From contig NZ_BMEL01000002.1 in assembly GCF_014636475.1 (NCBI RefSeq), positions 186,001 through 250,000 on the forward strand: a DNA stretch of 64,000 nt. The letters are read 5' to 3'. Source of the stretch: Halobacillus andaensis (GTDB taxonomy: Bacteria; Bacillota; Bacilli; Bacillales; Halobacillaceae). The position numbers and the translations under genes were made by a program. Under the pieces are notes generated by a model. That model searched no databases, had not been told where the DNA came from, and saw only the letters and a program-made list of their open reading frames with translations. Shown piece by piece: positions 8,964 to 17,907 of this stretch (position 1 is the first letter of the stretch; every line of letters starts with the position of its first letter).

Positions 8964-9677
8964 TTGGATATTGTATTGTTTATTGTCATCATAGCGATCG
9001 CATCGATTCTTCAAACGAGCACAGGGTTTGGCTTCTCCATTTTAGCCACGCCTTTTTTGTTGCTTTTGTTTGAACCAAAAGAAGCGATTCAAATCAACTT
9101 AATTTTATCTCTGGTTATATCAATGGTCCTCATCCGCAAGATTTATCATGATGTCGATTTCGGCATCGTGAAACGGTTTGCGATGGGAAGTGCGGTTGGT
9201 CTGCCTCTAGGAATGTTTGTCTTTCTTGGCCTTGATATCGTCAGGCTGAAGCTTGTGGTCAGCGTTATTATTTTAGTGTTAACGATTCTTCTCATCTTAA
9301 AGTTTCGCATGGATCAAACAATGGGCAGAGACCTCGGGGTCGGCGGGATTTCAGGCATCCTGACGACGAGTATCGGCATGCCGGGCCCGCCGCTTCTTCT
9401 TTACTTTTCTGGAACAGATACAAAAAAAGAGACACTGCGAGCGACGACGCTTGCCTTTTATTTATTCATTTATTTGGCAAGCCTCCTTATTCAAGTATTC
9501 GCTGCGGGCACCAATCCGAAAATTTGGGTGTCGAGCGGCCTTGCACTGCCTCTTGTTTTCGGCGGGATGTATGCAGGGCAAAGGCTGTTTCACTGGGTAA
9601 GCCCTCAGTTATTTCGGGTGTTTACTTATCTGATTTTATTGTTTACGGGTATTTACTTATTGGTCGAGAATTTATAA
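8964..9677 (+). CDS. TauE/SafE-family permease
   Basis: A 237-residue integral membrane protein with about 7-8 hydrophobic segments. The first segment carries QTSTGFGFSILATPFLLLLFEP and the second half GISGILTTSIGMPGPPLLLYFSGT, the paired motifs of this family. Members export or import sulfite, sulfoacetate or other small anions. The start is a TTG with GGTCGGAG upstream; no in-frame ATG covers the first membrane helix. It stands divergent from the VOC gene. Substrate unknown. Confidence 0.85.
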   Translation: MDIVLFIVIIAIASILQTSTGFGFSILATPFLLLLFEPKEAIQINLILSLVISMVLIRKIYHDVDFGIVKRFAMGSAVGLPLGMFVFLGLDIVRLKLVVSVIILVLTILLILKFRMDQTMGRDLGVGGISGILTTSIGMPGPPLLLYFSGTDTKKETLRATTLAFYLFIYLASLLIQVFAAGTNPKIWVSSGLALPLVFGGMYAGQRLFHWVSPQLFRVFTYLILLFTGIYLLVENL

Positions 9678-9792
9678 TAATTGGTAAAAACGATCAGTGT
9701 TCTCTTGTTTTTCCAGTGACCACCCCTTAAGATGAAGAGTAAAAGAACACTTCTATTCGCTAATGTGTGAAAGCGGAAAGGGGGGAGATCAC

Positions 9793-10692
9793 ATGAATGC
9801 AAAAGCTATGATGCTGGCTTTAGTAACGATCATTATTTGGGGATCCACATTCGCTGCGATACGCGCCAGTCTTCACGGAGGATATACCGCCGGTCACCTC
9901 GTGCTGGTCCGTTATCTCATTGCTTCTGCTGTCTTTCTTTTATTGGCGTTATGGCCTGGGGTTCGTTTTCGCCTTCCTCGCAAGGAAGACATTCTAAAAA
10001 TTTGTCTGCTTGGCTGGGTCGGGATCAGTCTTTATCACATTGGCGTCACCTTTGGAGAAATCACCGTCTCCGCGGGCACAGCAGGCATGCTCATAGGCTC
10101 TGCACCGATTTTTACTGCGCTCATTGCCGTCCTGTTTTTAAGGGAACAGCTCGGCTTATTCGGCTGGCTCGGTCTTGGCATCGGGTTTACCGGAATTCTT
10201 CTGATTACACTAGGGACTTCAGGGGATTCTTTTTCCATATCTGCGGGAGCATGGCTCGTGTTAATGGCAGCGGTAGCAACGTCTATTTTCTTTGTTTTTC
10301 AAAAGCCGTTATTTGCTCGCTATCGACCGCTTGAATTGACCGCTTATTTCACATGGGCAGGAACGCTTCCGTTTCTGATTTTTTCGCCGGGGGTATGGGA
10401 TTCCGTTACGGGAGCGACGCTTGAAGCGAATCTATCTGCCCTTTATGTCGGAATTTTTCCAGCAGGTGTAGCTTACGTGACGTGGGCAACCGCCCTCTCG
10501 CTCGGAAATGCAAGCTCAGTGACCAGCATGATGTACTTAGAACCTCTCGTGGCGATCCTCGTCGCCTGGATATGGCTTCAGGAATGGCCGAGCACGCTTT
10601 CTCTTGTTGGAGGGGGAGTAGCGATTTTAGGTGTCGTTGTAGTCAACGGCCTTGCGAAAAAGCAGAAGGTTCCTTTAAGGAAAACAGCTTAA
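9793..10692 (+). CDS. EamA-family (DMT) transporter
   Basis: A 299-residue protein with ten membrane segments in two EamA repeats. The first opens with TIIIWGSTFAAIRASL and the second lies after about residue 145, ending in SMMYLEPLVAILVAWIWLQEWPS. The ATG at 9793 is preferred over the one at 9763 because GGGGGGAG lies 5 bases before it. Family members export amino acids or other metabolites. The hairpin at 10701 ends the transcript. Substrate unknown. Confidence 0.88.
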   Translation: MNAKAMMLALVTIIIWGSTFAAIRASLHGGYTAGHLVLVRYLIASAVFLLLALWPGVRFRLPRKEDILKICLLGWVGISLYHIGVTFGEITVSAGTAGMLIGSAPIFTALIAVLFLREQLGLFGWLGLGIGFTGILLITLGTSGDSFSISAGAWLVLMAAVATSIFFVFQKPLFARYRPLELTAYFTWAGTLPFLIFSPGVWDSVTGATLEANLSALYVGIFPAGVAYVTWATALSLGNASSVTSMMYLEPLVAILVAWIWLQEWPSTLSLVGGGVAILGVVVVNGLAKKQKVPLRKTA

Positions 10693-10700
10693 CCTCATGG

Positions 10701-10735
10701 AAATGCCGGCCAAAGTCTTAATTGACCGGCATTTC
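10701..10735 (+). terminator. Intrinsic terminator
   Basis: AAATGCCGG and CCGGCATTT arms (10701-10709, 10726-10734) follow the EamA stop codon. The T tract is weak. Confidence 0.7.
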
Positions 10736-10786
10736 TTAATTTCTGGTACACTAATAAGACAGAAAATGGTCGGGAGGGGTCAAGAG

Positions 10787-10957
10787 GTGTTCAGGAGATT
10801 TGTCATTCTTTTTCTAGCCGTATTTATCGGCGCCGGCGTGATCGATTACGTACGCTTTGAGGAAGTCAACTGGGTGATGAACGTTATCCAGGCTTTCTTT
10901 TTCGCGCTGGTCTATGTACTCATGTTGAAGTTATTTGGAGGATCCAAACGAAAATAG
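10787..10957 (+). CDS. Small membrane protein, two helices
   Basis: A 56-residue protein with two hydrophobic helices (FVILFLAVFIGAGVI and VIQAFFFALVYVLML) and a basic C-terminus. GTG at 10787 is chosen because GGGAGGGG precedes it; the in-frame ATG further upstream lies inside the terminator hairpin of the EamA gene. It ends 9 bases before the methyltransferase gene and probably shares its transcript. No function recognised. Confidence 0.65.
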   Translation: MFRRFVILFLAVFIGAGVIDYVRFEEVNWVMNVIQAFFFALVYVLMLKLFGGSKRK

Positions 10958-10966
10958 GAGGAGTTC

Positions 10967-11572
10967 ATGATGTCTAAGAATCAATGGGATGAGCGTTTTG
11001 CTGAAGAAGGATTTGTCTATGGAACGAAAGTGAATGAGTTCATCAGGCAGCATGCCGGGATCTTACCTGCGAATGCAAAGGTGACATGCTTTGCAGAAGG
11101 TGAAGGACGAAACGCCGTTTATTTAGCAGGTCAGGGTCATAAAGTGACGGCCTATGATCAGTCGCAGATTGGTCTTGATAAAATGAGCGAGCTTGCCCGC
11201 GAACAAGGTGTAGAAGTCACTCCTGTACAGGCGGATTTAACGAAAGATGAAGTCGGAACATTAAGCAGCGACGCAGCGGTCATGGTGTTTGGGCACGTGC
11301 CTAAGTCGGGTCAGCCCTTTCTTATGAAAAGTATCTTCACTTCAGTAAAGCCTGGAGGTTATATTTTGTTTGAGGTCTATTCCGAAGAACAGCTGGAATA
11401 CGGCACGGGCGGACCGCCATCAAAGGATCTGCTTTATGACCCAGCTGATGTTCTGCATTGGATCGAAGGCTGCAAAGTGCTTCATTTTTACTACGGCGAA
11501 GCGGTACGTCATGAAGGGGACCGTCATACTGGACTTGGTCATGTGATTCAAGTGGTGGCGCAGAAGCCGTGA
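10967..11572 (+). CDS. Class I SAM-dependent methyltransferase, TehB-like
   Basis: A 201-residue protein that begins with NQWDERFAEEGFVYG, a signature of the TehB/tellurite-type branch. A Rossmann SAM site follows (CFAEGEGRNAVYLAGQGHKVTAYDQS, residues about 38-65), then PGGYILFEVY at about 127. AGGAG lies 5 bases before the ATG. Its natural substrate is unknown; thiols or metalloids such as tellurite are known for relatives. It is co-transcribed with the small membrane protein and ends at a strong terminator. Confidence 0.85.
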   Translation: MMSKNQWDERFAEEGFVYGTKVNEFIRQHAGILPANAKVTCFAEGEGRNAVYLAGQGHKVTAYDQSQIGLDKMSELAREQGVEVTPVQADLTKDEVGTLSSDAAVMVFGHVPKSGQPFLMKSIFTSVKPGGYILFEVYSEEQLEYGTGGPPSKDLLYDPADVLHWIEGCKVLHFYYGEAVRHEGDRHTGLGHVIQVVAQKP

Positions 11573-11604
11573 TATCATTGCTCTGCCTTAACACTGAATA
11601 GAAT

Positions 11605-11645
11605 AGAGAAACGGCCAACTCAGTCGAGAGAGTTGGCCGTTTCGA
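11605..11645. terminator. Bidirectional terminator
   Basis: GAAACGGCCAACT and AGTTGGCCGTTTC arms around a short loop between the convergent methyltransferase and YdeI-like genes. Confidence 0.85.
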
Positions 11646-11667
11646 GATGATGCTTAGAAGCTTAAGC

Positions 11668-12318
11668 TTATCTTTGTTTTCTCCGGTACAAATCCAGCGT
11701 CTTATACCCTTGCGATAAAACGTCCACCATCTGCTGGCAGCGTTTCTGACGGGTCTTCTCCTGCTTTGCGGAAAAAATCTGCCGTGCCCAGTCTTTTTGA
11801 TAACCCGGGGTCAGTTTTTCATAGAAGGCGAGTTCCTCAGGGTACTGGCGGAGCATTTCTTTAACATCCTCAATTTTATCCTCGTAGTCCGCTACAGACT
11901 GACTTGCCGCTGTGGATTTTACTGCTCTCTTTTTCTCACGTTTTAATCCAGTAACCGTAAACACATCATCCATACTGACCATTCGTGAGAACTTCACATC
12001 GCTTCCGTCGACGTAACGATCGTCTCCAATCGATAATGCTGGAAAAATCTCATCTCGGTGAATATACGTCTCATAACGCTTATTTCCTTTTTTCGGGTAA
12101 GCGAAATAAAGATAGCCGCCCTCAAGCAGCAGGTCATTTTTAATAATGTGCTTCGTATAATCTTTCATTTCTTCCACTGTTTCTATGAAAATAAAAATAG
12201 CGTCATGCTTCTGTGTGAGGTCAGACGGGCAGCCTGAAAACAGGTCATAATCGGCGGGTTCATTAAGTACAGTCAGCGTTGAATACTTGTCGAGCTTCAA
12301 TTTATCGATCATTGTCAT
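11668..12318 (-). CDS. YdeI/OmpD-associated (OmdA) family protein
   Basis: A 216-residue soluble protein. The first 110 residues resemble a DUF3052-like/methyltransferase-remnant fold (MIDKLKLDKYSTLTVLNEPADYDLF). The C-terminal part, about 150-216, matches the OmdA pattern (LAFYEKLTPGYQKDWARQIFSAKQEKTRQKRCQQMVDVL). Such proteins are linked loosely to bacteriocin or stress resistance, without a known reaction. Single gene, own terminator. Family call is good, function unknown. Confidence 0.75.
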   Translation of the reverse strand: MTMIDKLKLDKYSTLTVLNEPADYDLFSGCPSDLTQKHDAIFIFIETVEEMKDYTKHIIKNDLLLEGGYLYFAYPKKGNKRYETYIHRDEIFPALSIGDDRYVDGSDVKFSRMVSMDDVFTVTGLKREKKRAVKSTAASQSVADYEDKIEDVKEMLRQYPEELAFYEKLTPGYQKDWARQIFSAKQEKTRQKRCQQMVDVLSQGYKTLDLYRRKQR

Positions 12319-12397
12319 CGGCCTGGCTCCTTTTCTGTAATAGTAAAATTATAACAGATTTACGAGCTAGCCTATCCCCCGTACTTGAAAATTTTTC

Positions 12398-12426
12398 TTA
12401 CAGATTTCATAAAAATAAGATATAAT
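12398..12426 (+). promoter_or_regulatory. Promoter of the LCP gene
   Basis: TATAAT at 12421-12426 with TTACAG at 12398-12403, 17 bases apart, 35 bases before the start codon. Confidence 0.55.
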
Positions 12427-12461
12427 GGTGAGTTAGAGAGAAAAGGATGATGGGGGTACAT

Positions 12462-13400
12462 ATGAACAGAAGGCAGAGAAAAAGTAAACAGAGAAGAAAA
12501 ATTCGATGGTGGAGAGTTTCGTTGGTTATTCTGGCGTTATTTATCGCAGGCGGGGGAACGTGGCTTTATTATGTCTACCATAACGTAAAGAGCACGGTCG
12601 ATCAGGACGTCCATGAATCAGTAGATTCGATAGATAACGACATAACGAAGGGCAAGGTAAAAGATCAAGAGCCGCTGAACATCCTTTTACTAGGGGTGGA
12701 TGAGAGAGCCAATGACCGCGGACGGTCAGATACGATGATCATACTGACGCTTGACCCGAATAATGAACGCATGCAGATGGTGAGTATCCCGAGAGACACG
12801 CGTACGGAAATCATCGGCCGCGGAACAACGGACAAAATTAATCACTCGTATGCTTTTGGCGGCAGTGATATGGCTGTGGACACAGTAGAGAATTTTCTCG
12901 ATATTGAAATTGATTACTTTTCTACGGTCAATATGGAAGGGTTAGAGCAGCTTGTGGATGCTGTCGATGGCGTTACTGTTGAGAATGAGCTGGCGTTTTC
13001 AAATGGGCGCTTTGACTTTCCTGAAGGTGAACTTTATTTAGATGGCCGCGAAGCGCTGGCTTATGTAAGAATGAGAAAAGACGACCCTCAAGGCGATGCC
13101 GGCCGTAATGAACGTCAGCGTCAGGTGATTGAAGGGGTCCTTAGCAAAGGCGCAAGCTTCAGCAGCATGAATAAATTTCATGATATTTTAGATGTGTTAG
13201 GCGACAATGTCAGCACCAATATGGATTTCTCTGATATGCGTACGCTGGCTACGGATTATCGCGGCGCACGGAAAACCATAGATACGTATCAAGTGGAAGG
13301 CGATGGCACGTATATCGGTGAAGTGTGGTATTTGCTCGTTCCAGATGGTGAAGTAGAGAAAGTTCACCACATGATTAAAGATTATCCAGAGACATCCTAA
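12462..13400 (+). CDS. LytR-CpsA-Psr (LCP) family cell-wall glycopolymer ligase
   Basis: A 312-residue protein with a basic cytoplasmic start (RRQRKSKQRRKIRWWR), one membrane helix (about 18-40) and an extracellular LCP domain. Family hallmarks are LNILLLGVDERANDRGRSDTMIILTLDP, IPRDTR and a second Arg-rich patch YVRMRKDDPQGDAGRNERQRQ. LCP enzymes attach teichoic acid or other polymers to peptidoglycan. The ATG at 12462 is chosen because GGGGG lies 7 bases upstream. Single gene with promoter and terminator. Confidence 0.9.
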   Translation: MNRRQRKSKQRRKIRWWRVSLVILALFIAGGGTWLYYVYHNVKSTVDQDVHESVDSIDNDITKGKVKDQEPLNILLLGVDERANDRGRSDTMIILTLDPNNERMQMVSIPRDTRTEIIGRGTTDKINHSYAFGGSDMAVDTVENFLDIEIDYFSTVNMEGLEQLVDAVDGVTVENELAFSNGRFDFPEGELYLDGREALAYVRMRKDDPQGDAGRNERQRQVIEGVLSKGASFSSMNKFHDILDVLGDNVSTNMDFSDMRTLATDYRGARKTIDTYQVEGDGTYIGEVWYLLVPDGEVEKVHHMIKDYPETS

Positions 13401-13406
13401 CAGGAG

Positions 13407-13440
13407 GTCAGTTCCTTTTACAAAGGAGCTGGCCTTTTTT
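13407..13440 (+). terminator. Intrinsic terminator
   Basis: GGTCAGTTCCTTT and AAAGGAGCTGGCC arms with six T residues after the LCP gene. Confidence 0.85.
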
Positions 13441-13623
13441 GATGAGTTGATCAGGAATTTAACCGCTTTGTGTCACATCCCGATGAATCCTAGAAAACGG
13501 ATGGAAATGTGTGTAAAAAAAGGTAGAAACAATAAGACCATGGTATGATTCTCAATTTTCTGAAATTAGAATATAGTTAAGTCGTTGCGAAAATATACAT
13601 ACCGGGAGAGTGGGAAGTTGAGA

Positions 13624-15993
13624 GTGAAAAAGTTTTGGTCCATGGTATTGATTGCAGTTTTATGTACAAGCTTGTTTACCGCATCACCAGCTTGGATTGT
13701 GTCGGCGGAAGAATCAACCAAAGAACACGCGCACGGCGAAGGTCCGTTTGACTTAGCTGTCGCAAACGAAGAACGACTGATCGAAATGCTGAAGGAGCGC
13801 GGTGATATTTCTAATAAAGCATCACCCGAGGAAGCGCAGCAGGGCTTAGAAGAATTTTTGAAAAAGAAATCGGAAAGTCTCAAAGAGCTGGAGGACGATG
13901 GCGAGCTGAATGAAGAAAAACAGAAGCTTGAGGAGGATGTAAAAGAAAAACTGAAAAACGGCAATAAAAATAAAGCCAAAGATAAAGCGAAAAAAGGGAA
14001 GAAGAATCTTGATTCCGCCGTAGAGGAGGACTATGACGGCGATGTCCGTACCGATCAAGTGCTCGTCCTGTTAGTGGAATTCCCGGATTTCAAAGCGGAT
14101 CAAATTAAGTCCGAGGACACTGACATGTATTATGAAGAATACGTAAAAGAACATTATGAGGATATGATTTTTGGCGACGACGGGTATGAAGGGCCTGGCG
14201 GCGAGAACCTCGTATCGATGAAGCAGTTTTATGAGGAACAGACAAACGGAGCGTACACCGTTGAAGGAACGGTAGCCGGCTGGTACGAAGCCGAACATCC
14301 AGCGGCATATTACGGTGCGAATGTGCCGGAGCCGGACGGCAATGATAAGGAACCACGGTCCCTCGTCAAAGAAGCTTTAGCAGCTGCAGCGGCGGACCCT
14401 GAATTGGATTTATCACAATTTGATCAGGAGGATCGTTATGACCTGGATGGGGACGGTAATACACGTGAACCGGATGGTCTGGTCGATCATTTAATGGTGG
14501 TTCATTCGTCAGTTGGGGAAGAGGCTGGAGGCGGTCAATTAGCGGGAGATGCGATCTGGTCGCACCGTTGGAACCTCGGAGGTGTGTATGGGATTCCCGG
14601 AGCACCAGCGGCAGAAGTAGGTTACTGGGGCGGTGGAATGGCCGCTTATGATTACACGATCGAGCCAGCCGACGGAGCAGCCGGCGTTTTCGCTCATGAG
14701 TATGCCCACGATCTCGGCCTCCCGGATGAATACGACACGCAGTATTCCGGTGCCGGGGAGCCGGTAGCCTACTGGTCGATCATGTCGAGCGGCAGCTGGG
14801 CCGGGGACATTCCAGGTACGGAGCCGACTGGATTCAGCGCCTGGTCGAAGGAATACCTGCAGGCGGCTCACGGCGGCAACTGGCTGAAATATGATGAAGT
14901 AGATCTCAAGGACATTGATAAAAAAGGAATGGAGGTCGTGCTCGATCAGGCGAATACGAAAGGAACCAATTTAGATGCGATGCGTATTAATCTTCCGAAT
15001 AAAGAAACCGTGATCAATACACCGTACAGCGGCGAGTATCAATATTTCAGCGGCAGCGGAAATAACCTTGATCATTCTGCTGAATTTAAAGTGGACTTAA
15101 CGAATGGAGGAGGCGAGCTCAGCTTTAAAGCATGGTACGATATTGAAACCGATTGGGATTATGGATCGGTTCAAGTAAAGGAAGCGGGTTCAGATGAGTG
15201 GGACGCCATTTCAGGCAACATTACGACCGACACCGACCCGCATGAGCAGAACCCTGGGCACGGCATCACAGGGAAATCCGACGGCTGGGTAGATGCGGAA
15301 TTTGATTTAAGTGATTATGCCGGTAAGAACATGGAAGTAAAAATTAACTATTGGACAGATGTAGCAGCTATTAACCCCGGTCTTTACGTTGATGACATTC
15401 ACGTCTCCGTTGAAGGAGCAGATACTGATTTACTTTTTGATGATGCAGAAGGAGAACCGAAAGTCACGTTAGACGGATTTACGAAAGACACCGGGGTGAA
15501 AAACTCGGAACACTACTATTTACTTGAATGGAGAAACCATCAAGGTGTAGATAAAGGTTTAGGAAATATCCGCCGCGGCGCCAGCTTAATGTCCTATGAT
15601 CCTGGACTGGTCATCTGGTACGCCGATAATAAATATAGCGATAACTGGACAGGATTGCACCCAGGGGAAGGCTATCTAGGTGTAGTGGATGCCGATCAGA
15701 AGGGGATTTTCTGGGATGATGGAGCAGCAGCCTCCACGCGGTTCCAGGTGCACGACGCGGCATTTAGTCTCCGGCATGATGAAAAAATGTTTATTGACTA
15801 TCATGACACGTTAGGAGGAACGATTGAAGATAAGAACAAACAGTTTGTGAAAAAATTCGACGATAGTAAGAATTACTTAAATAAAGCTCTGCCGGATGCC
15901 GGACGCAACGTACCGAATTACGGGTTGAAGATGGAAGTCACAGGCGAAGCGAAAGATCGAACGGTTGGAAAAGTGTTAATTAAAAGAGATTGA
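13624..15993 (+). CDS. Secreted M6-family metalloprotease, immune inhibitor A-like
   Basis: A 789-residue secreted zinc protease. GTG at 13624 gives a typical Sec signal peptide (KKFWSMVLIAVLCTSLF..., cleavage near SAEE) and has GGGAAG upstream; earlier in-frame TTG codons would add a poor charged leader. A propeptide with a lysine/glutamate-rich coiled segment (about 60-125) precedes the catalytic domain. The zinc motif HEYAH is at 358-362, followed by GLPDEYD. C-terminal to it are beta-rich domains (about 455-600) like the MAM/PKD-type regions of InhA. InhA proteases degrade extracellular proteins. Very acidic composition fits a halophile. Confidence 0.93.
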   Translation: MKKFWSMVLIAVLCTSLFTASPAWIVSAEESTKEHAHGEGPFDLAVANEERLIEMLKERGDISNKASPEEAQQGLEEFLKKKSESLKELEDDGELNEEKQKLEEDVKEKLKNGNKNKAKDKAKKGKKNLDSAVEEDYDGDVRTDQVLVLLVEFPDFKADQIKSEDTDMYYEEYVKEHYEDMIFGDDGYEGPGGENLVSMKQFYEEQTNGAYTVEGTVAGWYEAEHPAAYYGANVPEPDGNDKEPRSLVKEALAAAAADPELDLSQFDQEDRYDLDGDGNTREPDGLVDHLMVVHSSVGEEAGGGQLAGDAIWSHRWNLGGVYGIPGAPAAEVGYWGGGMAAYDYTIEPADGAAGVFAHEYAHDLGLPDEYDTQYSGAGEPVAYWSIMSSGSWAGDIPGTEPTGFSAWSKEYLQAAHGGNWLKYDEVDLKDIDKKGMEVVLDQANTKGTNLDAMRINLPNKETVINTPYSGEYQYFSGSGNNLDHSAEFKVDLTNGGGELSFKAWYDIETDWDYGSVQVKEAGSDEWDAISGNITTDTDPHEQNPGHGITGKSDGWVDAEFDLSDYAGKNMEVKINYWTDVAAINPGLYVDDIHVSVEGADTDLLFDDAEGEPKVTLDGFTKDTGVKNSEHYYLLEWRNHQGVDKGLGNIRRGASLMSYDPGLVIWYADNKYSDNWTGLHPGEGYLGVVDADQKGIFWDDGAAASTRFQVHDAAFSLRHDEKMFIDYHDTLGGTIEDKNKQFVKKFDDSKNYLNKALPDAGRNVPNYGLKMEVTGEAKDRTVGKVLIKRD

Positions 15994-16000
15994 ATTAAGA

Positions 16001-16030
16001 AAGGAGCGCTTGGGGGAGCGCTCCTTTTTT
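16001..16030. terminator. Bidirectional terminator
   Basis: AGGAGCGCT/AGCGCTCCT hairpin followed by T residues, between the protease gene and the end of the hydrogenase operon. Confidence 0.9.
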
Positions 16031-16036
16031 GTTGGT

Positions 16037-16501
16037 TTATTCGGCTGATTCGTTTTTAATGAGGTCCTCGATCATCGATTGCACTTTTTCTAAAAGTAAA
16101 CGCCAAATCTCGTTTATTGGGGCGCTCAGTCCGATATGAAATTTAATTTCATGAGGCTCAACTCCAATGAGAAATCCCTGGATACGATCTTTTTGCAGAT
16201 AAAGCGATTGAAAGAGGTGAACGTTATGCGGCGAAAGGTCGAGCGGCTGCTTTTCATGTAATTGTTCGATCGGGTAAAGCGTTATATCTCCAGGATGCAA
16301 GCCCGTACAAACCGTATCTAAAATGATGACAAAAGAAGCGTCCTCTATTTGCTGAAGGCAATAATCAATATCTGATTCACCAATGAGATATTCTACGTTT
16401 TCGGGGTGATCACGTTTAGCGAGCTGCTCGACGAGATAGATGCCGATGCCGTCATCCATCATTAATTGATTGCCAATCCCCAGCACGATGATTTTTTCCA
16501 T
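16037..16501 (-). CDS. [NiFe]-hydrogenase maturation protease (HupD/HyaD family)
   Basis: A 154-residue endopeptidase that removes the C-terminal tail of the large subunit after nickel insertion. The start MEKIIVLGIGNQLMMDDGIG is the family signature, with the acidic residues that probe nickel. Later ILDTVCTG and SPHNVHL supply the second Asp and the His. Its ATG overlaps the stop codon of the large-subunit gene as TAATG, so it is the last gene of the operon. The partner subunit indeed has a cleavable 14-residue tail. Confidence 0.92.
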   Translation of the reverse strand: MEKIIVLGIGNQLMMDDGIGIYLVEQLAKRDHPENVEYLIGESDIDYCLQQIEDASFVIILDTVCTGLHPGDITLYPIEQLHEKQPLDLSPHNVHLFQSLYLQKDRIQGFLIGVEPHEIKFHIGLSAPINEIWRLLLEKVQSMIEDLIKNESAE

Positions 16502-17907
16502 TAAAACACCTTGATGGTTTTGACTTGATTTCCTGGGCTGTAGACGTGAGTGGCACATGACATACATGGATCAAAGGAGCGGAGGATTCTTCCGATTTCT
16601 GCAGGTGCGTCAGGGTTCTGGATAGGCGTCCCGATTAAGGCTTCTTCAGCCACACCCCTCAGCCCTTTCTCATCCCTGGTAGAGAAATCCCATGTGGATG
16701 GGGTGATGATTTGGTAAAAGGATATTTTCTTTTCGTTTATTTTCAGCCAGTGTCCTAAAGCTCCCCGGGTGGTATCGACGAGTCCTCTTCCTGATGCGGC
16801 TTCAGGCAGCTCGTACTTTTTCTGGGTTTCGACATTTGGAATCACTTCGTTTAATAGAGTCTGCATGATTTCAACGATTTTTTTTGCTTCGAGTGCTCTG
16901 GCAATTGTGCGGTCCATAGCTGAAATACCGAGGTCACTCCTTCCAGATAAAATGAGTCGCGCCAGGGGACCTACTTCAAAAGGGAGGTCCTTGTATCGCG
17001 GCGCTTTTACCCACGAATAGGCTTTTTCTTTGTCCATATCGGGTTCGGCCACGAGTTCTTCAGGTTTGTACGTATTCTCTTTCGCTTTGTACCATGAGTA
17101 ATCTATTTTCTCGCGAATGTTCGTTTCGTCAAAGGTCTCAACGGAATCTAGTGTAGAGACAAGCGGGTTTACATATAAGGTCCCGAGCTCTTTATAATCA
17201 TTAAAAGCGCCATAGGTTAATAGATTTCCGTACCCTCCGCCTAAGCGGAAATATTCGGGGTAATAGTACGCAATCTCATAGACATCTGGAATCATTTTTT
17301 CTTCAATAAATTGAGCAATGGGTTGGAGTAGAGAGTCGAGGGAGACGATTTTCTCGCTCGTGGCTTTCGTCGTAATCCCGCCGATAAAAACGCCATGATT
17401 ATGAGGCGCTTTTCCACCCAATACCGCTAACATCTGATGAGCAGAGCGGCTTATAGCCAGAGACTCAAAATAGTGCTTTGACATACGGTCGTTAACGGTT
17501 TGTGGCAGCCGGAAGTCCTCATGATTTGATTCGACAAGGGACACTTGATCGAGCTTTACAAAGTCTGGGACCGTGTACTGATAAAAGTGCCGGATATGGT
17601 TCTGTAAAAACTCGCAGCAATGAATGATGTCTCTTAAGTAGCGGCCTTGCTCCAACAGCTCGATGTTTAATGCATCCTCTAAAGCAAGGGAAGAGGCCAT
17701 GGAATGGGCAGCAGAACAAATCCCGCATATTCGCTGGGTGAAATATACGGCATCAAATGGATTTCGATTCACTAACATTTGTTCAAAGCCCCGAAATAGA
17801 TTCCCTTTCGTTTTTACGTCAACGACTTTATGGTGCTCCACAGTGACGTCAATTTCCATAAAACCGCTGATTCTCGTTAGTGGGTTAATCACAATTTTTT
17901 TATTCAT
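16501..17907 (-). CDS. [NiFe]-hydrogenase large (catalytic) subunit
   Basis: A 468-residue protein binding the NiFe(CN)2CO centre. The N-terminal L1 motif RICGICSAAH has Cys61, Cys64 and His68; the C-terminal L2 motif DPCMSCATH lies at 446-454 with Cys448 and Cys451. All four nickel-binding cysteines are present. A tail of 14 residues after His454 would be cut off by the adjacent protease. The ATG at 17907 gives the usual start KIVINPLTRISGFMEI. It overlaps the small-subunit gene end by 8 bases. The enzyme presumably oxidises H2 in the cytosol. Confidence 0.95.
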   Translation of the reverse strand: MNKKIVINPLTRISGFMEIDVTVEHHKVVDVKTKGNLFRGFEQMLVNRNPFDAVYFTQRICGICSAAHSMASSLALEDALNIELLEQGRYLRDIIHCCEFLQNHIRHFYQYTVPDFVKLDQVSLVESNHEDFRLPQTVNDRMSKHYFESLAISRSAHQMLAVLGGKAPHNHGVFIGGITTKATSEKIVSLDSLLQPIAQFIEEKMIPDVYEIAYYYPEYFRLGGGYGNLLTYGAFNDYKELGTLYVNPLVSTLDSVETFDETNIREKIDYSWYKAKENTYKPEELVAEPDMDKEKAYSWVKAPRYKDLPFEVGPLARLILSGRSDLGISAMDRTIARALEAKKIVEIMQTLLNEVIPNVETQKKYELPEAASGRGLVDTTRGALGHWLKINEKKISFYQIITPSTWDFSTRDEKGLRGVAEEALIGTPIQNPDAPAEIGRILRSFDPCMSCATHVYSPGNQVKTIKVF